DNA of 64,000 bases from Rhodoferax sp. (GTDB lineage: Bacteria; Pseudomonadota; Gammaproteobacteria; Burkholderiales; Burkholderiaceae_C), in contig NZ_JAQTMS010000007.1 in NCBI RefSeq assembly GCF_028714215.1, positions 1 to 64,000 on the forward strand, read 5' to 3'. Shown in pieces: positions 35,793 to 45,504 of this stretch. A model generated the notes under the pieces. The model was given only the letters and a program-made list of their open reading frames with translations. It had not been told where the DNA came from and ran no database searches. The position numbers were made by a program, and so were the translations under genes. Every line of letters begins with the position of its first letter. The first letter of the stretch is position 1.

Positions 35793-36740
35793 ATGAGCAG
35801 TTTGACGATAGCAACACGAGAGAGCCGCCTGGCCCTGTGGCAGGCACAGCATGTCAAGGCCTTGCTGGAGCAGCGCGGACATCAGGTGCGCCTGCTGGGC
35901 ATGACCACCCTGGGGGACCAGATTCTGGACCGCACGCTGAGCAAGGTGGGCGGCAAGGGCTTGTTCGTGAAAGAGCTGGAGGTGGCGCTGGAAGACGGCC
36001 GGGCCGACCTGGCGGTGCACTCTCTGAAGGACGTGCCGATGGAGTTGCCCGAAGGCTTCGCGTTGGCCTGTGTGATGGAGCGCGAAGACCCGCGCGACGC
36101 TTTTGTCTCCAACCACTATGCCGATCTGGCCAGTTTGCCGCAGGGCGCCGTGGTCGGCACCTCCAGCCTGCGGCGCATGGCGCTGCTGCGGGCCTTGCGG
36201 CCGGATCTGACGATTGAACCCTTGCGCGGCAACCTCGATACGCGGCTGCGCAAGCTCGACGAAGGGCAGTATGCCGCCATCGTGCTGGCGGCCGCCGGAC
36301 TCAAGAGGCTGGGTCTGGGCGAGCGAATCCGTGCCACTTTCGAGCCCGCCATGATGCTGCCGGCGGCCGGTCAGGGCGCCCTCGGGATTGAGGTCCGCAG
36401 CGCGCGTCAGGACGTCATCGATGCACTGGCGCCGCTGGCACACCACACCACCTGGCTGGCGGTCTCGGCCGAGCGCGCGGTGAGCCGGGCCATGGGTGGC
36501 AGTTGCTCCATGCCGCTGGCCGCCTTTGCCACGCTGGAAGGCGATCGCCTGAGCATCGATGCCGCTTGGGGTGACCCCGAGGGCGTGCTGGAATTGGTGG
36601 CGGTGCGCGCGGCCGCGCCAGTGACCGATCTGGCCAGTGCCGCCGCGTTGGGTACGCAGGTGGCGGCCGATTTGCGCTCCGCCGTGCTGGCCAAGGGCGG
36701 CTCCATCCTGGCGCCCGATGCGCCCCAGAGCCAAGCCTGA
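35793..36740 (+). CDS. hemC: Porphobilinogen deaminase (hydroxymethylbilane synthase)
   Basis: A 315-residue enzyme that joins four porphobilinogen units into hydroxymethylbilane. Asp80 in HSLKDVP is the catalytic aspartate, [12 protein letters not shown] and [10 protein letters not shown] bind the cofactor and substrate, and Cys238 in GGSCSMPLA carries the dipyrromethane cofactor. The gene heads hemC-hemD-hemX-hemY. Its stop overlaps the hemD start by one base. The start ATG at 35793 matches the family N-terminus [14 protein letters not shown]. Confidence 0.96.
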   Translation: MSSLTIATRESRLALWQAQHVKALLEQRGHQVRLLGMTTLGDQILDRTLSKVGGKGLFVKELEVALEDGRADLAVHSLKDVPMELPEGFALACVMEREDPRDAFVSNHYADLASLPQGAVVGTSSLRRMALLRALRPDLTIEPLRGNLDTRLRKLDEGQYAAIVLAAAGLKRLGLGERIRATFEPAMMLPAAGQGALGIEVRSARQDVIDALAPLAHHTTWLAVSAERAVSRAMGGSCSMPLAAFATLEGDRLSIDAAWGDPEGVLELVAVRAAAPVTDLASAAALGTQVAADLRSAVLAKGGSILAPDAPQSQA

Positions 36741-37546
36741 TGACCCGCGTCATCGTTACCCGCGCGCAACGCGAGGCGAAACGATGGGCCTCTGACTTGT
36801 CGGCGCAGGGCTTCGAGGCCCTGGCGCTGCCCTTGATAGCGGTCGGCCCGGTGGCCGACACGGCGGCCCTGAAGCAGGCCTGGCGGCAGCTGGACAACTA
36901 TCTGGGTGTGATGTTTGTCAGCGCCAATGCGGCCGATTATTTTTTTGCATCCAAGCCGCCTTCGGCGCCCGATTTCAGCGCACAGTCAGGCGCCAGCACC
37001 AGGGCCTGGGCCACCGGTCCCGGAACCGCCAGGGCTTTGTTGCGGCTGGGCGTTGCGCCGCAGCGGATTGATGCGCCGGCGGCGGACGCCGGCCAATTCG
37101 ATTCCGAAGCCTTGTGGCAGCTTATCGGCAGTCAGGTGCGACCTGGCCAGCGGGTGCTGATCGTGCGCGGTGCCGACGCCGAGGACGGCGCTGATAGCGC
37201 ACAAGGCAGCGGACGCGCCTGGTTCGCCCAGCGCGTTGCGGCGGCGGGCGCCCAGCCTGAGTTTGTGGTGGCTTACCAGCGCAGTGCACCTGAATTCAGC
37301 GGCACCGAGCGTGAGCTGGCACGCCAGGCCGCCAGCGATGGCTCGGTCTGGCTGTTCAGCAGCGCGCAGGCGCTGGCCAATCTGAAGGCCGCATTGCCCG
37401 GGCAAAGCTGGTTGCGCGCGCGCGCCCTGGCGACCCATCCGCGCATTGCCTCGGCTGCAAAAATAGCCGGTTTTGGTGTTGTTTGTGAGTCGCGTCCAAC
37501 GCTGGCGGAGGTGGTGGCAGCGCTAAAATTGGCCGATGAACCCTGA
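36740..37546 (+). CDS. hemD: Uroporphyrinogen-III synthase
   Basis: A 268-residue enzyme that cyclises hydroxymethylbilane with D-ring inversion to uroporphyrinogen III. HemD is poorly conserved; supporting features are the N-terminal VIVTRAQREAKRWASDL, MFVSANAADYF near residue 60, ATGPGTARAL near 92 and VWLFSSAQALANL near 210. Position directly after hemC settles the call. It overlaps the next gene by 11 bases. Confidence 0.9.
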   Translation: MTRVIVTRAQREAKRWASDLSAQGFEALALPLIAVGPVADTAALKQAWRQLDNYLGVMFVSANAADYFFASKPPSAPDFSAQSGASTRAWATGPGTARALLRLGVAPQRIDAPAADAGQFDSEALWQLIGSQVRPGQRVLIVRGADAEDGADSAQGSGRAWFAQRVAAAGAQPEFVVAYQRSAPEFSGTERELARQAASDGSVWLFSSAQALANLKAALPGQSWLRARALATHPRIASAAKIAGFGVVCESRPTLAEVVAALKLADEP

Positions 37547-38597
37547 ACCCAGCGCCGAAGTGCCTGCTCTCGATGCAGCGTCCCCGGTTGCGGACCCCGC
37601 GCCGGCGCTCAGCGCGCCGCTGACCGTGCCACGCTGGCTCGTCCTGCTGCTGGCGGCGCTGTCCCTGCTGGCGTTATTGACCAGCGGTTTGCTGTGGCAA
37701 AAGCTGTCCTCCATTCAGGAACTGTTGGCGCGTCAGAGCGCCGACACCGCGGCGCAGTCCACGGAAGCGCGCGCGGTCGCCAGGCAGGCCCAGGAGTTGG
37801 CCCGCGAGGCGGCCGCCCGAGTGGCTGTGTTTGATGCGCGTTTGAGCGAAGTCGCGCTGCAAAGAACGCAGCTTGAAGAATTGATGCAGAGTTTGTCGCG
37901 CTCGCGCGATGAAAACATGGTGGTCGATATTGAAGCGGCGATCCGTCTGGCGCAGCAGCAGGCCCAACTCACCGGCAGTGTCGAGCCCTTGCTGGCGGCA
38001 CTCAAAAGTGCCGACCAACGGGTCGCCAGAGCAGCGCAACCCCGCTTGACGCCCTTGCAACGGGCTATTGCGCGGGACATTGACCGCATCAAGTCGGCGG
38101 CGGTCAGCGACACGCCGGGCCTTTTGGTCAAGCTGGATGAATTGGTTCATCTGGCCGACGAACTGGTGCCGGCCAACGCCGTGTTGCCGATGAATGGTGG
38201 CGTCGTGAAGCGCGCGATTCTTGACGCCAAGCCAAGCTGGTGGCAACGCAGTTTGCAGGTGGTGCTGGACGAAGCCAATGCCTTGTTGCGGGTCAGCCGC
38301 ATCGAGCAGCCCGAGGCGGCGCTGTTGTCACCCGAGCAGTCTTTTTTCCTGCGCGAAAATTTCAAGCTCAAATTGCTCAATGCACGCCTCGGGCTGCTGG
38401 CCCGCCAGCTTGAATCCTCGCGCGCCGATCTGGCGGCGGCGACCATGTCGCTGAACAAATATTTCGACCCCACTTCGCGCAAGACACAGATCGCCGCCAC
38501 CCTGTTGCAGCAGGTCCAGACCCAGATGAAAACACTGCAACTGCCGCGCGTGGACGAAACGCTGACCGCCCTGACGACCGCGGCTGCGGGAAGGTAG
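37536..38597 (+). CDS. hemX: HemX-like membrane protein
   Basis: A 353-residue protein with a proline/alanine-rich N-terminus, one transmembrane segment (about residues 31-50, WLVLLLAALSLLALLTSG) and a long coiled-coil-rich periplasmic part. It is annotated in many genomes as uroporphyrinogen-III C-methyltransferase, but no methyltransferase motif is visible, so that name is likely wrong. Probably a scaffold or regulator of heme synthesis at the inner membrane. Lies between hemD and hemY. Confidence 0.85.
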   Translation: MNPEPSAEVPALDAASPVADPAPALSAPLTVPRWLVLLLAALSLLALLTSGLLWQKLSSIQELLARQSADTAAQSTEARAVARQAQELAREAAARVAVFDARLSEVALQRTQLEELMQSLSRSRDENMVVDIEAAIRLAQQQAQLTGSVEPLLAALKSADQRVARAAQPRLTPLQRAIARDIDRIKSAAVSDTPGLLVKLDELVHLADELVPANAVLPMNGGVVKRAILDAKPSWWQRSLQVVLDEANALLRVSRIEQPEAALLSPEQSFFLRENFKLKLLNARLGLLARQLESSRADLAAATMSLNKYFDPTSRKTQIAATLLQQVQTQMKTLQLPRVDETLTALTTAAAGR

Positions 38598-38599
38598 CC

Positions 38600-39886
38600 A
38601 TGCGGGCGGCCTTGTGGTTTTTGGGCTTGTTCGGGGTGGCCGTTGCGATCGCCCTGTTTGCCGGCAACAACCAGAGCACGATCACGCTGTTCTGGCCGCC
38701 TTACCGGATCGATCTGTCGCTCAATCTGGTGCTGTTGCTGCTGGCACTGCTTTTCTTTACCCTGCACGTTGCCCTGCGCGCGCTGGACGCCCTGTTTGCC
38801 ATGCCCGGTCTGGCGCGGCGCTGGCGCATCCAGCATCAGGAGCGCGCGATTCACGCGGCTTTGGTCGACGCTCTTTCGCACTTGGTGGCGGGGCGTTTCA
38901 TTCGGGCCAGAAAAGCGGCTGAGGCGGTGTTGGCGCGGGAAAGTGCCATGGCGCGCAGCGGTGAGACACTGGCTTATTCGGGGCGCCTGCGCGCCCTGAC
39001 CCACTTGCTGGCGGCCGAGAGTGCCCAGGTACTGCAGGACAAAGCGGGGCGTGAGGCGCACTTCCGCCAAGCACTGGAACAGGCGTCCAAGCGCGATGCC
39101 CAGGAAGCGCGCGAAGGCGTGCTAATGCGCGCGGCACGCTGGGCGCTGGAAGACCACGACGCGCATGGCGCTCTTCAGTGGCTGGATGACTTGTCGCAGG
39201 GCGCGGCGCGGCGCACCATTGCCTTGCGCTTGCGCCTGAAGGCGGCGCGGCTGGCGCGCCAAACCGGGTTGGCACTGGAAACGGCACGCTTGCTGGCCAA
39301 GCACCGCGCTTTTTCGGAAGTCGCCGCGGTGGGCTTGCTGCGCGGTCTGGCACTCGAGTTGGTGGCCACCGCGCACGATCCGGACCAGATGCAGGTGGTC
39401 TGGCAGCAGCTTGACAGCGCAGAGAGGTCGACGCCCGAAGTTGCCGTCGAAGCCTGTCGCCGGATGTTGCAACTGGGTGGTGATGTCGATTTGGCGCTGG
39501 GCTGGTTGTTGCCCATCTGGGAGCGCATGGTGGCGCAGCCGGATGCTTTGACGGAACTCCAGCGGGTGCATCTGATTCGCGTCCTGGAGAGCGGTTTTGC
39601 GCTCGCATCGGGGACCCCGCAAGCGCCTTGGCTGACTCGCATCGAGCAGGCGCAAATGGCCAATCCGGGCGACGCCGCCCTGCAGTACCTGGCTGGCGTT
39701 ACCTGCCTGCGCTTGCAGTTGTGGGGCAAGGCGCAGCAGTTGCTCAAGCAGTCGCTGCCGCGCTTGCAGGATGCCGGACTGGAGCGAAATGCCTGGGCCG
39801 CTTTGGCGGAACTGGCCGAGCAGCGCGGCGACGCGGTGGCTGCCACGCAGGCTTGGCAACAGGCCGCCAAAGCAGCCAGCATGTGA
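38600..39886 (+). CDS. hemY: HemY-like TPR membrane protein
   Basis: A 428-residue protein with two N-terminal transmembrane segments separated by the short loop NNQSTITLFWPPYRIDLS, the HemY_N signature, followed by helical TPR-like repeats to the C-terminus. This proteobacterial HemY is not the protoporphyrinogen oxidase of the same name in Gram-positives; it is thought to assist late heme synthesis. Last gene of the hem operon, two bases after hemX; a strong terminator follows 33 bases later. Confidence 0.88.
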   Translation: MRAALWFLGLFGVAVAIALFAGNNQSTITLFWPPYRIDLSLNLVLLLLALLFFTLHVALRALDALFAMPGLARRWRIQHQERAIHAALVDALSHLVAGRFIRARKAAEAVLARESAMARSGETLAYSGRLRALTHLLAAESAQVLQDKAGREAHFRQALEQASKRDAQEAREGVLMRAARWALEDHDAHGALQWLDDLSQGAARRTIALRLRLKAARLARQTGLALETARLLAKHRAFSEVAAVGLLRGLALELVATAHDPDQMQVVWQQLDSAERSTPEVAVEACRRMLQLGGDVDLALGWLLPIWERMVAQPDALTELQRVHLIRVLESGFALASGTPQAPWLTRIEQAQMANPGDAALQYLAGVTCLRLQLWGKAQQLLKQSLPRLQDAGLERNAWAALAELAEQRGDAVAATQAWQQAAKAASM

Positions 39887-39913
39887 CGCCGCGCAGGCGC
39901 TGGGTGATGGATT

Positions 39914-39943
39914 GAAAAAGGGCACCGAAGTGCCCTTTTTTTT
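39914..39943. terminator. Bidirectional intrinsic terminator between hemY and rne
   Basis: Perfect stem GGGCAC/GTGCCC with loop CGAA (39920-39935), flanked by an A-run on the left and eight T on the right. The A/T flanks let it end transcription of both convergent genes. Confidence 0.9.
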
Positions 39944-39972
39944 ACAGCGCGGCGAGGGCCTTGCGGCCCAAC

Positions 39973-42882
39973 TTACTGGGGCGTCTCAAACGGCAGGCTG
40001 ATGCTGCGCAGATCGCGTTTGGTTTCCACCAGGATCAGCGGTCCGGCGTCAATCTGCACCGGCGCCGGCCGCTCGCGCGGTACGTGGATGGCCTTCGGTT
40101 CAGCCGCTATGGCGGCCTGGACCGCGGCGACTTTTTCGGCGTCGGAGTTGACCCAGTTCAGGCCGGAACCCTCGGCCACCTGGGCCAACTCGACCAGCGG
40201 CAGAGCGTAGGGTTGCAACTTGGGCATGCCCGTTGCGATCGGCGCTGGCGCTGGCTCCGGTGTCGGCGCGGCAGCGACTGCAGGGGCCACGGGGGCTGCC
40301 GGGGTGGCAGCAGCTGCCTGCGGCACCGCTGCGGCGACAGCCGTCTCGGCGCTGGCCTCGGTAGCGGTCGTGAAATAAGACCTGCGAGGTTGTTCTTCAA
40401 GCGCCTCCTCCGGCGACGGCTGACTGGGTCGTTCCTGGCGGTTGCCTGGCTCGGAGCGATCGGCACGCGGACCGCGATCACGGCCGTAGCGATCACGCGG
40501 GCGCCGTTCGCGCGTCTGCGGAGCTTCTGCCTGGGCGGCCGACTCAGCGCCACCCGTGTCACCCGTGCCGCTGTCGGCGACCGGGGTTGCGCTCTGGTCG
40601 ATCGGCTTACTGTCGCCGGCAAGGTCGCTGCGCGAACTCTCATCCGGGCGCCGGCTGCGCTCGGGTCGGCGTTCATTGCGCCCGTCTGCGCGCGGCTCGC
40701 CGCGTTCGGCTTGCGTGCCGGCTTCGGCATTGTCGCCACGCTCACCACGGTTGCGTTCGCCACGGTTGCCGCGCTCACCACGCCCGGCATTGCGGGCCGG
40801 GCGCTCTTGCCCTGGCTCGCCTCTTGCCGCATCCGGGCCAAACCCGTTCAGAGGTGCTTGCGCAGCGCCCGCGCCGGTGTCGGTCGGCAGCGGTTTGCCT
40901 TCGGCATCGAAACGCTCGCGTTGTCCCTGGGGTGCCCGCTCGCCGCGACCGCCGCGCCCACCTCGCCCGCCACGGCCATCGCCGCGACCTTCCGGGCGGC
41001 CGCCACGGCCCGGGCGACCTTCCTCGCGGCCCTCGCCACGCGGCTCGTTGCGACGCGCACCATCGCGTCCCGGGCGACCTTCTCGCTTGTCGTCCTTGTC
41101 AGGGCTGGCGACAGGTTTAACCGGCGCAACCGGTGTTGGGGCTGGCGCAAACAGCTGTTTCAACCAGCCAAAGAAGCCTTTTTCTGCTGCCACCGGTGCC
41201 GGGGCTGGCTTCGGCGTGGCGCGCTGGGCTGCCGCCACCGGCTTGGGCGGTTCGGCTTTCGGGATCGCAGCGGGTGCCGGTGCATCAGGCAACACGCCCT
41301 TGATGATGGGGGTCTGCCGGTTGGTGGGCTCCTGCGAGCGGCGCGTCACGGCCACCGGGTCCTCCATTTGCTCCGCCATCTTGTAGCTGGCTTCCACGTT
41401 GTCCAGGCGCGGATCGTCGTGCTTGAGGCGCTCCAGCTTGTAGTTGGGGGTTTCCAGCGTTTTGTTGGGCACCATCAGCACGTTGATGCGCTGCTTGATT
41501 TCGATCTTGGCAATCTCGGCCCGTTTTTCGTTGAGCAGGAAAGAGGCCACTTCGACCGGCACCTGGCACAGCACCGAGGCGGTGTTGTCCTTCAGCGATT
41601 CTTCCTGGATGATGCGCAGGATTTGCAGGGCACTGGATTCGGTGTCGCGGATGTGGCCGGAGCCACCGCAGCGCGGGCACGGGATGGATGCCCCTTCGGA
41701 GAGGGCAGGGCGCAGGCGCTGGCGGCTCATCTCCATCAGGCCGAATTTGCTGATGGTGCCGAACTGGACGCGGGCCCGGTCTTGCCGCAGCGCATCGCGC
41801 AGGCGGTTTTCAACGTCGCGGCGGTTGCGGCTCTCCTCCATGTCGATGAAGTCGATCACGATCAGGCCACCCAAATCGCGCAAACGCATTTGGCGCGCCA
41901 CTTCCTCGGCGGCTTCCAGGTTGGTGCGGGTGGCGGTTTCCTCGATGTCGCCACCTTTGATGGCGCGCGCCGAGTTGACGTCCACCGAGACCAGCGCCTC
42001 GGTATGGTCGATCACGATGGCTCCGCCGCTGGGCAATTGCACGGTGCGGGCGTAGGCGGATTCAATCTGGTGCTCGATCTGGAAGCGGCTGAACAGCGGC
42101 GCATCGTCACGGTAGCGCTTGACACGGGCAGCATGCTCGGGCATCACGTGCGCCATGAATTGCTGGGCCTGATCGTAGACATCGTCGGTGTCGATCAGGA
42201 TGTCGCCGATGTCGTTGTTGAAATAGTCACGAATAGCGCGGATGACAAGGCTGGATTCCTGGTAAATCAGGTAAGCGCCTTTGCCGCTCTTGGCGGCACC
42301 GTCAATGGCGGCCCACAGTTTGAGCAGGTAGTTCAGGTCCCACTGCAGTTCCGGCGCGCTGCGGCCGATGCCGGCGGTGCGCGCAATGATGCTCATGCCG
42401 TTGGGGTATTCGAGCTGGTCCAGCGCTTCCTTGAGTTCGGCGCGGTCTTCGCCTTCGATGCGACGCGAGACGCCACCGCCGCGCGGGTTGTTGGGCATCA
42501 GCACCACATAGCGGCCGGCCAGCGAGACAAAAGTGGTCAGGGCCGCGCCCTTGTTGCCGCGTTCTTCTTTTTCCACTTGCACCAGCAATTCCTGGCCTTC
42601 CCGGATGGCGTCCTGGATGCGCGCCTGGCTGACCGAGACGCCTTGCTGGAAATACTGCCGCGAGATTTCCTTGAACGGCAGGAAGCCGTGGCGGTCCTCA
42701 CCGTAGTCGACGAAGCAGGCTTCCAGCGAAGGCTCGACGCGCGTGACGACGGCCTTGTAGATGTTGCCTTTGCGCTGTTCGCGCCCCTCGATTTCAATTT
42801 CGTAGTCGAGCAGTTTTTGTCCGTCGACGACCGCCAGGCGGCGTTCCTCTGCCTGTGTGGCGTTAATCAGCATCCGTTTCAT
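39973..42882 (-). CDS. rne: Ribonuclease E
   Basis: A 969-residue endoribonuclease. The N-terminal catalytic half includes an S1 domain (about residues 35-120), the metal-binding aspartates in [14 protein letters not shown], and the zinc-link cysteines in CPRCGGSGH near residue 400. From about residue 520 on, the protein is proline-, then arginine/glycine-rich (long [12 protein letters not shown] tracts), which should be a disordered scaffold for the degradosome, followed by an alanine/proline linker and a conserved-looking C-terminal tip. It cleaves mRNA and matures tRNA/rRNA. It converges with hemY and is preceded by an unusually long leader. Confidence 0.95.
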   Translation of the reverse strand: MKRMLINATQAEERRLAVVDGQKLLDYEIEIEGREQRKGNIYKAVVTRVEPSLEACFVDYGEDRHGFLPFKEISRQYFQQGVSVSQARIQDAIREGQELLVQVEKEERGNKGAALTTFVSLAGRYVVLMPNNPRGGGVSRRIEGEDRAELKEALDQLEYPNGMSIIARTAGIGRSAPELQWDLNYLLKLWAAIDGAAKSGKGAYLIYQESSLVIRAIRDYFNNDIGDILIDTDDVYDQAQQFMAHVMPEHAARVKRYRDDAPLFSRFQIEHQIESAYARTVQLPSGGAIVIDHTEALVSVDVNSARAIKGGDIEETATRTNLEAAEEVARQMRLRDLGGLIVIDFIDMEESRNRRDVENRLRDALRQDRARVQFGTISKFGLMEMSRQRLRPALSEGASIPCPRCGGSGHIRDTESSALQILRIIQEESLKDNTASVLCQVPVEVASFLLNEKRAEIAKIEIKQRINVLMVPNKTLETPNYKLERLKHDDPRLDNVEASYKMAEQMEDPVAVTRRSQEPTNRQTPIIKGVLPDAPAPAAIPKAEPPKPVAAAQRATPKPAPAPVAAEKGFFGWLKQLFAPAPTPVAPVKPVASPDKDDKREGRPGRDGARRNEPRGEGREEGRPGRGGRPEGRGDGRGGRGGRGGRGERAPQGQRERFDAEGKPLPTDTGAGAAQAPLNGFGPDAARGEPGQERPARNAGRGERGNRGERNRGERGDNAEAGTQAERGEPRADGRNERRPERSRRPDESSRSDLAGDSKPIDQSATPVADSGTGDTGGAESAAQAEAPQTRERRPRDRYGRDRGPRADRSEPGNRQERPSQPSPEEALEEQPRRSYFTTATEASAETAVAAAVPQAAAATPAAPVAPAVAAAPTPEPAPAPIATGMPKLQPYALPLVELAQVAEGSGLNWVNSDAEKVAAVQAAIAAEPKAIHVPRERPAPVQIDAGPLILVETKRDLRSISLPFETPQ

Positions 42883-43405
42883 GGCTAGCGTTCCTTCAAT
42901 TCAAATAACCAACATGCTCTTGACGAGCTTTGATACCGGAACTGACGCTTCGAATTGAGGAGGAATTGCCGGAGAACCGAGACTTAGACGATAAATCTTG
43001 GTGTAGGCGCGTGGAGGGGAGCGAGAGGCCTGGGTTGTGGAAGTGCTATTACATGAATAGCGGGTTGCGCCCAGGGTGCGGGCGCAGATGGCCGATCCAA
43101 GCCAAAAAACGGGGCGAAAACGCACCGCAGGCAAGAGTGAATCAGGCTCATCAACACAAACATTTCGCTTCATTCCGTTGGCAGACGACTTGTCTGTCAA
43201 CTTGGGGTATTCCGTATCAGTGTTTCAAGGCGTCGTCTTGGCCGTTCGTTTTGCAGGCCACCGCAAGCATCTGGCTTGCGGTTTGCGGGCAAGGGCAAAC
43301 GGCGGTATCGACTTACTAGCGCCGCTGGTGCTGCCGGGTGAACTAAACTCCACCTAAACTACGACTTAACTATCTGTTAAATCAACCACTTACAGCGCAT
43401 CGCTA
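42883..43405. other. Long intergenic region between rne and rluC
   Basis: About 520 bases carrying the divergent promoters and probably the rne 5' leader. On the - strand TTGACA is present (complement of 43193-43198) but no good -10 follows at 17 bases. A perfect nine-base-pair hairpin lies at 43260-43282. A 99-codon frame on the - strand has no family resemblance and is not called. In Escherichia coli the rne leader feeds back on its own mRNA decay; a similar role here is inference. Confidence 0.5.
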
Positions 43406-44455
43406 GTGAAACACATTATAGGGGGCAATCCGGCCCCGCTGCTGCCCCGGGTCAAAACAGTCGTTGTGGAGGAAGATTGTGCCGGCCAACGCCTGGACAA
43501 TTTCCTGCTGCGCCAGCTCAAGGGTGTGCCCAAAACCCACGTTTACCGCATTATTCGAAGCGGCGAGGTCCGGATCAACAAGGGCCGGGCGGCGGCCGAT
43601 TCAAGGCTGGCGGCGGGTGACGCGGTGCGCTTGCCACCACTGCGGGTGTCGCAGAGCATGGTTGCCAAGACGCAGGCCATGGCGGATCTGGCGGGGCGGG
43701 GGGTGCCGGCCCGCAAGTTCCCGGTGCTGTTTGAAGACGACTACCTGCTGGCCATCGACAAGCCCGCCGGAGTGGCGGTGCATGGCGGCTCGGGGGTGAG
43801 TTTTGGCGTCATCGAGCAACTGCGCATGGCCAGACCGGAAGCCAAATTTCTGGAACTGGTGCACCGTCTGGACCGCGATACCAGCGGTATTTTGCTGATT
43901 GCCAAGAAAAGAAGTGCGTTGAAGCATTTGCAAGACCAGTTTCGCGAGCGCGAAACCGGCAAGACTTATCTGGCGCTGGTGGCCGGGCGCTGGCCGGCGA
44001 ACAAGAAGGTGCTGGACAAGCCCCTGCACAAGTATTTGCTACCCGACGGTGAACGCCGCGTCAAGGTGGTGGCGCGCGATGACCCGAACGGCATGCCTTC
44101 CGTCACCCTGGTGAAGGTGGCGCGCCGGCTGTCCCATCCGCAGGCCGCGGGCCAGGACCGGGGCGAGGGGTTTACCTTGCTGGAAGTCACTCTGAAGACC
44201 GGGCGCACGCATCAGATCCGCGTCCACCTGGCCAGCGAAGGGCACCCGATTGTGGGGGACGACAAGTACGGCGATTTCGAATTGAACAAGGACTTGATGG
44301 CGAGCGACAAAACGCCCATCCTGAAACGCATGTTCCTGCATGCCTGGCGCTTGCAGTTCAATCATCCGGCCAGCGGCGAACGGATCGAACTGCAGGCCCA
44401 ATTACCCTCTGAACTGGAAGCGTTTGCCACCCATGCTGCACCCCAACCCTCCTGA
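43406..44455 (+). CDS. rluC: 23S rRNA pseudouridine synthase RluC-type
   Basis: A 349-residue RluA-family enzyme. An S4 RNA-binding domain occupies about residues 18-80 (QRLDNFLLRQLKGVPKTHVYRIIRSGEVRIN, in pieces). The catalytic aspartate is in VHRLDRDTSGILL near residue 154. RluC modifies uridines 955, 2504 and 2580 (E. coli numbering) of 23S rRNA. It starts with GTG at 43406. Its 3' end overlaps the next gene by 23 bases. Neighbourhood with rne is common in proteobacteria. Confidence 0.9.
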   Translation: MKHIIGGNPAPLLPRVKTVVVEEDCAGQRLDNFLLRQLKGVPKTHVYRIIRSGEVRINKGRAAADSRLAAGDAVRLPPLRVSQSMVAKTQAMADLAGRGVPARKFPVLFEDDYLLAIDKPAGVAVHGGSGVSFGVIEQLRMARPEAKFLELVHRLDRDTSGILLIAKKRSALKHLQDQFRERETGKTYLALVAGRWPANKKVLDKPLHKYLLPDGERRVKVVARDDPNGMPSVTLVKVARRLSHPQAAGQDRGEGFTLLEVTLKTGRTHQIRVHLASEGHPIVGDDKYGDFELNKDLMASDKTPILKRMFLHAWRLQFNHPASGERIELQAQLPSELEAFATHAAPQPS

Positions 44456-45119
44456 AACCCCCAGGTCCCGCCAGTTTGACTTGATTGCCTTCGACTGGGA
44501 TGGCACGCTGTTTGACTCGACCGCCCTGATTACCCGCTGTATCCAGAACGCGGTGCGCGATGTCGGTGGCGCGGTGCCCAGCGACAAGGACGCGGCCTAC
44601 GTCATCGGCATGGGTTTGATGCAGGCGCTGGCGCATGCGGCGCCCGATGTGCCGGTGGAGCGCTACCCGGAGCTGGGTGCGCGTTACCGGCATCATTACA
44701 TTGCCAGCAAGCACGATCTCAGCCTGTTTGAAGGCGTTTTGGCGATGCTGACGGAACTCAAGTCGCGCCAGCACTGGCTGACGGTGGCGACCGGCAAGAA
44801 CCGTCAGGGCCTTAATGACGCCTTGCAGGCGGCCGAGCTCAAAACCATGTTCGACGGTTCGCGTACCGCGGACGAAACGGCCGGCAAGCCGCACCCACGC
44901 ATGTTGCAGGAGTTGATGCGTGAATTTGGCGTCGATCCGGCGCGCACCCTGATGATTGGCGACACCACGCATGATTTGCAGATGGCCCTGAATGCCGGCT
45001 GCCCCAGCGTGGCGGTCAGCTATGGCGCTCACGAGCCCGAGGCGTTCTATGCCTTGCAGCCGCTCTTTGTGGCCCATTCCGTGCCCGAACTGCACGCTTG
45101 GCTGGTCCGCAACGCCTGA
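44433..45119 (+). CDS. HAD-family phosphatase, phosphoglycolate phosphatase-like
   Basis: A 228-residue HAD hydrolase. Motif I is FDWDGTLFDS (nucleophile and acid/base aspartates), motif II the threonine in VATGKNRQG, motif III the lysine in AGKPHP, motif IV GDTTHDLQMA. The four-helix cap after motif I is that of Gph-like enzymes. It dephosphorylates small phosphate esters; its position after rluC is typical for this phosphatase in Burkholderiales. It begins within the end of rluC. Confidence 0.88.
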   Translation: MLHPNPPETPRSRQFDLIAFDWDGTLFDSTALITRCIQNAVRDVGGAVPSDKDAAYVIGMGLMQALAHAAPDVPVERYPELGARYRHHYIASKHDLSLFEGVLAMLTELKSRQHWLTVATGKNRQGLNDALQAAELKTMFDGSRTADETAGKPHPRMLQELMREFGVDPARTLMIGDTTHDLQMALNAGCPSVAVSYGAHEPEAFYALQPLFVAHSVPELHAWLVRNA

Positions 45120-45137
45120 CCAGGTCACAGTCCCGCC

Positions 45138-45500
45138 ATGACGCAGCGCATCGCCTTGTGCCACTCCACCGACCTGATCAACAGCGCGCAGGCCGTCCCC
45201 TTTGACGTGCTCTATGGCACGCGGGTCTGCGCCGCGTTTGCCATTCGTTACCAGGATCAGGTCTATGCCTACCTGAACCGCTGCGCCCATGTGCCGATGG
45301 AGATGGACTACCAGTCGAACCGCTTCTTTGACAGCAGCGGCCACTGGCTGATGTGCGCCACGCACGGCGCCATGTACCAGCCGCAGACCGGCGCCTGCCG
45401 CAGTGGCCCCTGTCGCGGTGGTTTGATAAAAATTGAAACCTCCGAGGTGGACGGCGTCGTGCACTGGCATACTGCTGACAACCTGAAGCCCATAGAGTGA
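45138..45500 (+). CDS. Rieske [2Fe-2S] protein
   Basis: A 120-residue cytoplasmic Rieske ferredoxin-like protein. The cluster ligands are Cys and His in NRCAHVPMEM and Cys and His in MCATHGAMYQ, 17 residues apart; this is the nitrite-reductase small-subunit/ferredoxin type of Rieske domain. Electron-transfer partner unknown. It lies between the phosphatase and the S49 protease genes, five bases upstream of the latter, so the three probably share a transcript. Confidence 0.88.
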   Translation: MTQRIALCHSTDLINSAQAVPFDVLYGTRVCAAFAIRYQDQVYAYLNRCAHVPMEMDYQSNRFFDSSGHWLMCATHGAMYQPQTGACRSGPCRGGLIKIETSEVDGVVHWHTADNLKPIE

Positions 45501-45504
45501 TGAA

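Noticed and set aside
34112-36217. Long + strand frame opposite ppc joined to the start of hemC.
   Set aside because: Shadow of ppc in antisense, lacking motifs; the real + strand gene begins at 35793.
37536-38597. Uroporphyrinogen-III C-methyltransferase activity for HemX.
   Set aside because: No SAM-methyltransferase motif is visible; the sequence is a single-pass coiled-coil protein, so the name is treated as a legacy annotation.
39961-42888. A 975-codon open frame on the + strand opposite rne.
   Set aside because: It mirrors the rne gene, has no domain sense and reflects high GC content that removes stops in the complementary frame.
42901-43200. A 99-codon frame on the - strand in the rne leader.
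   Set aside because: No motif or ribosome-binding site; more likely untranslated leader sequence.
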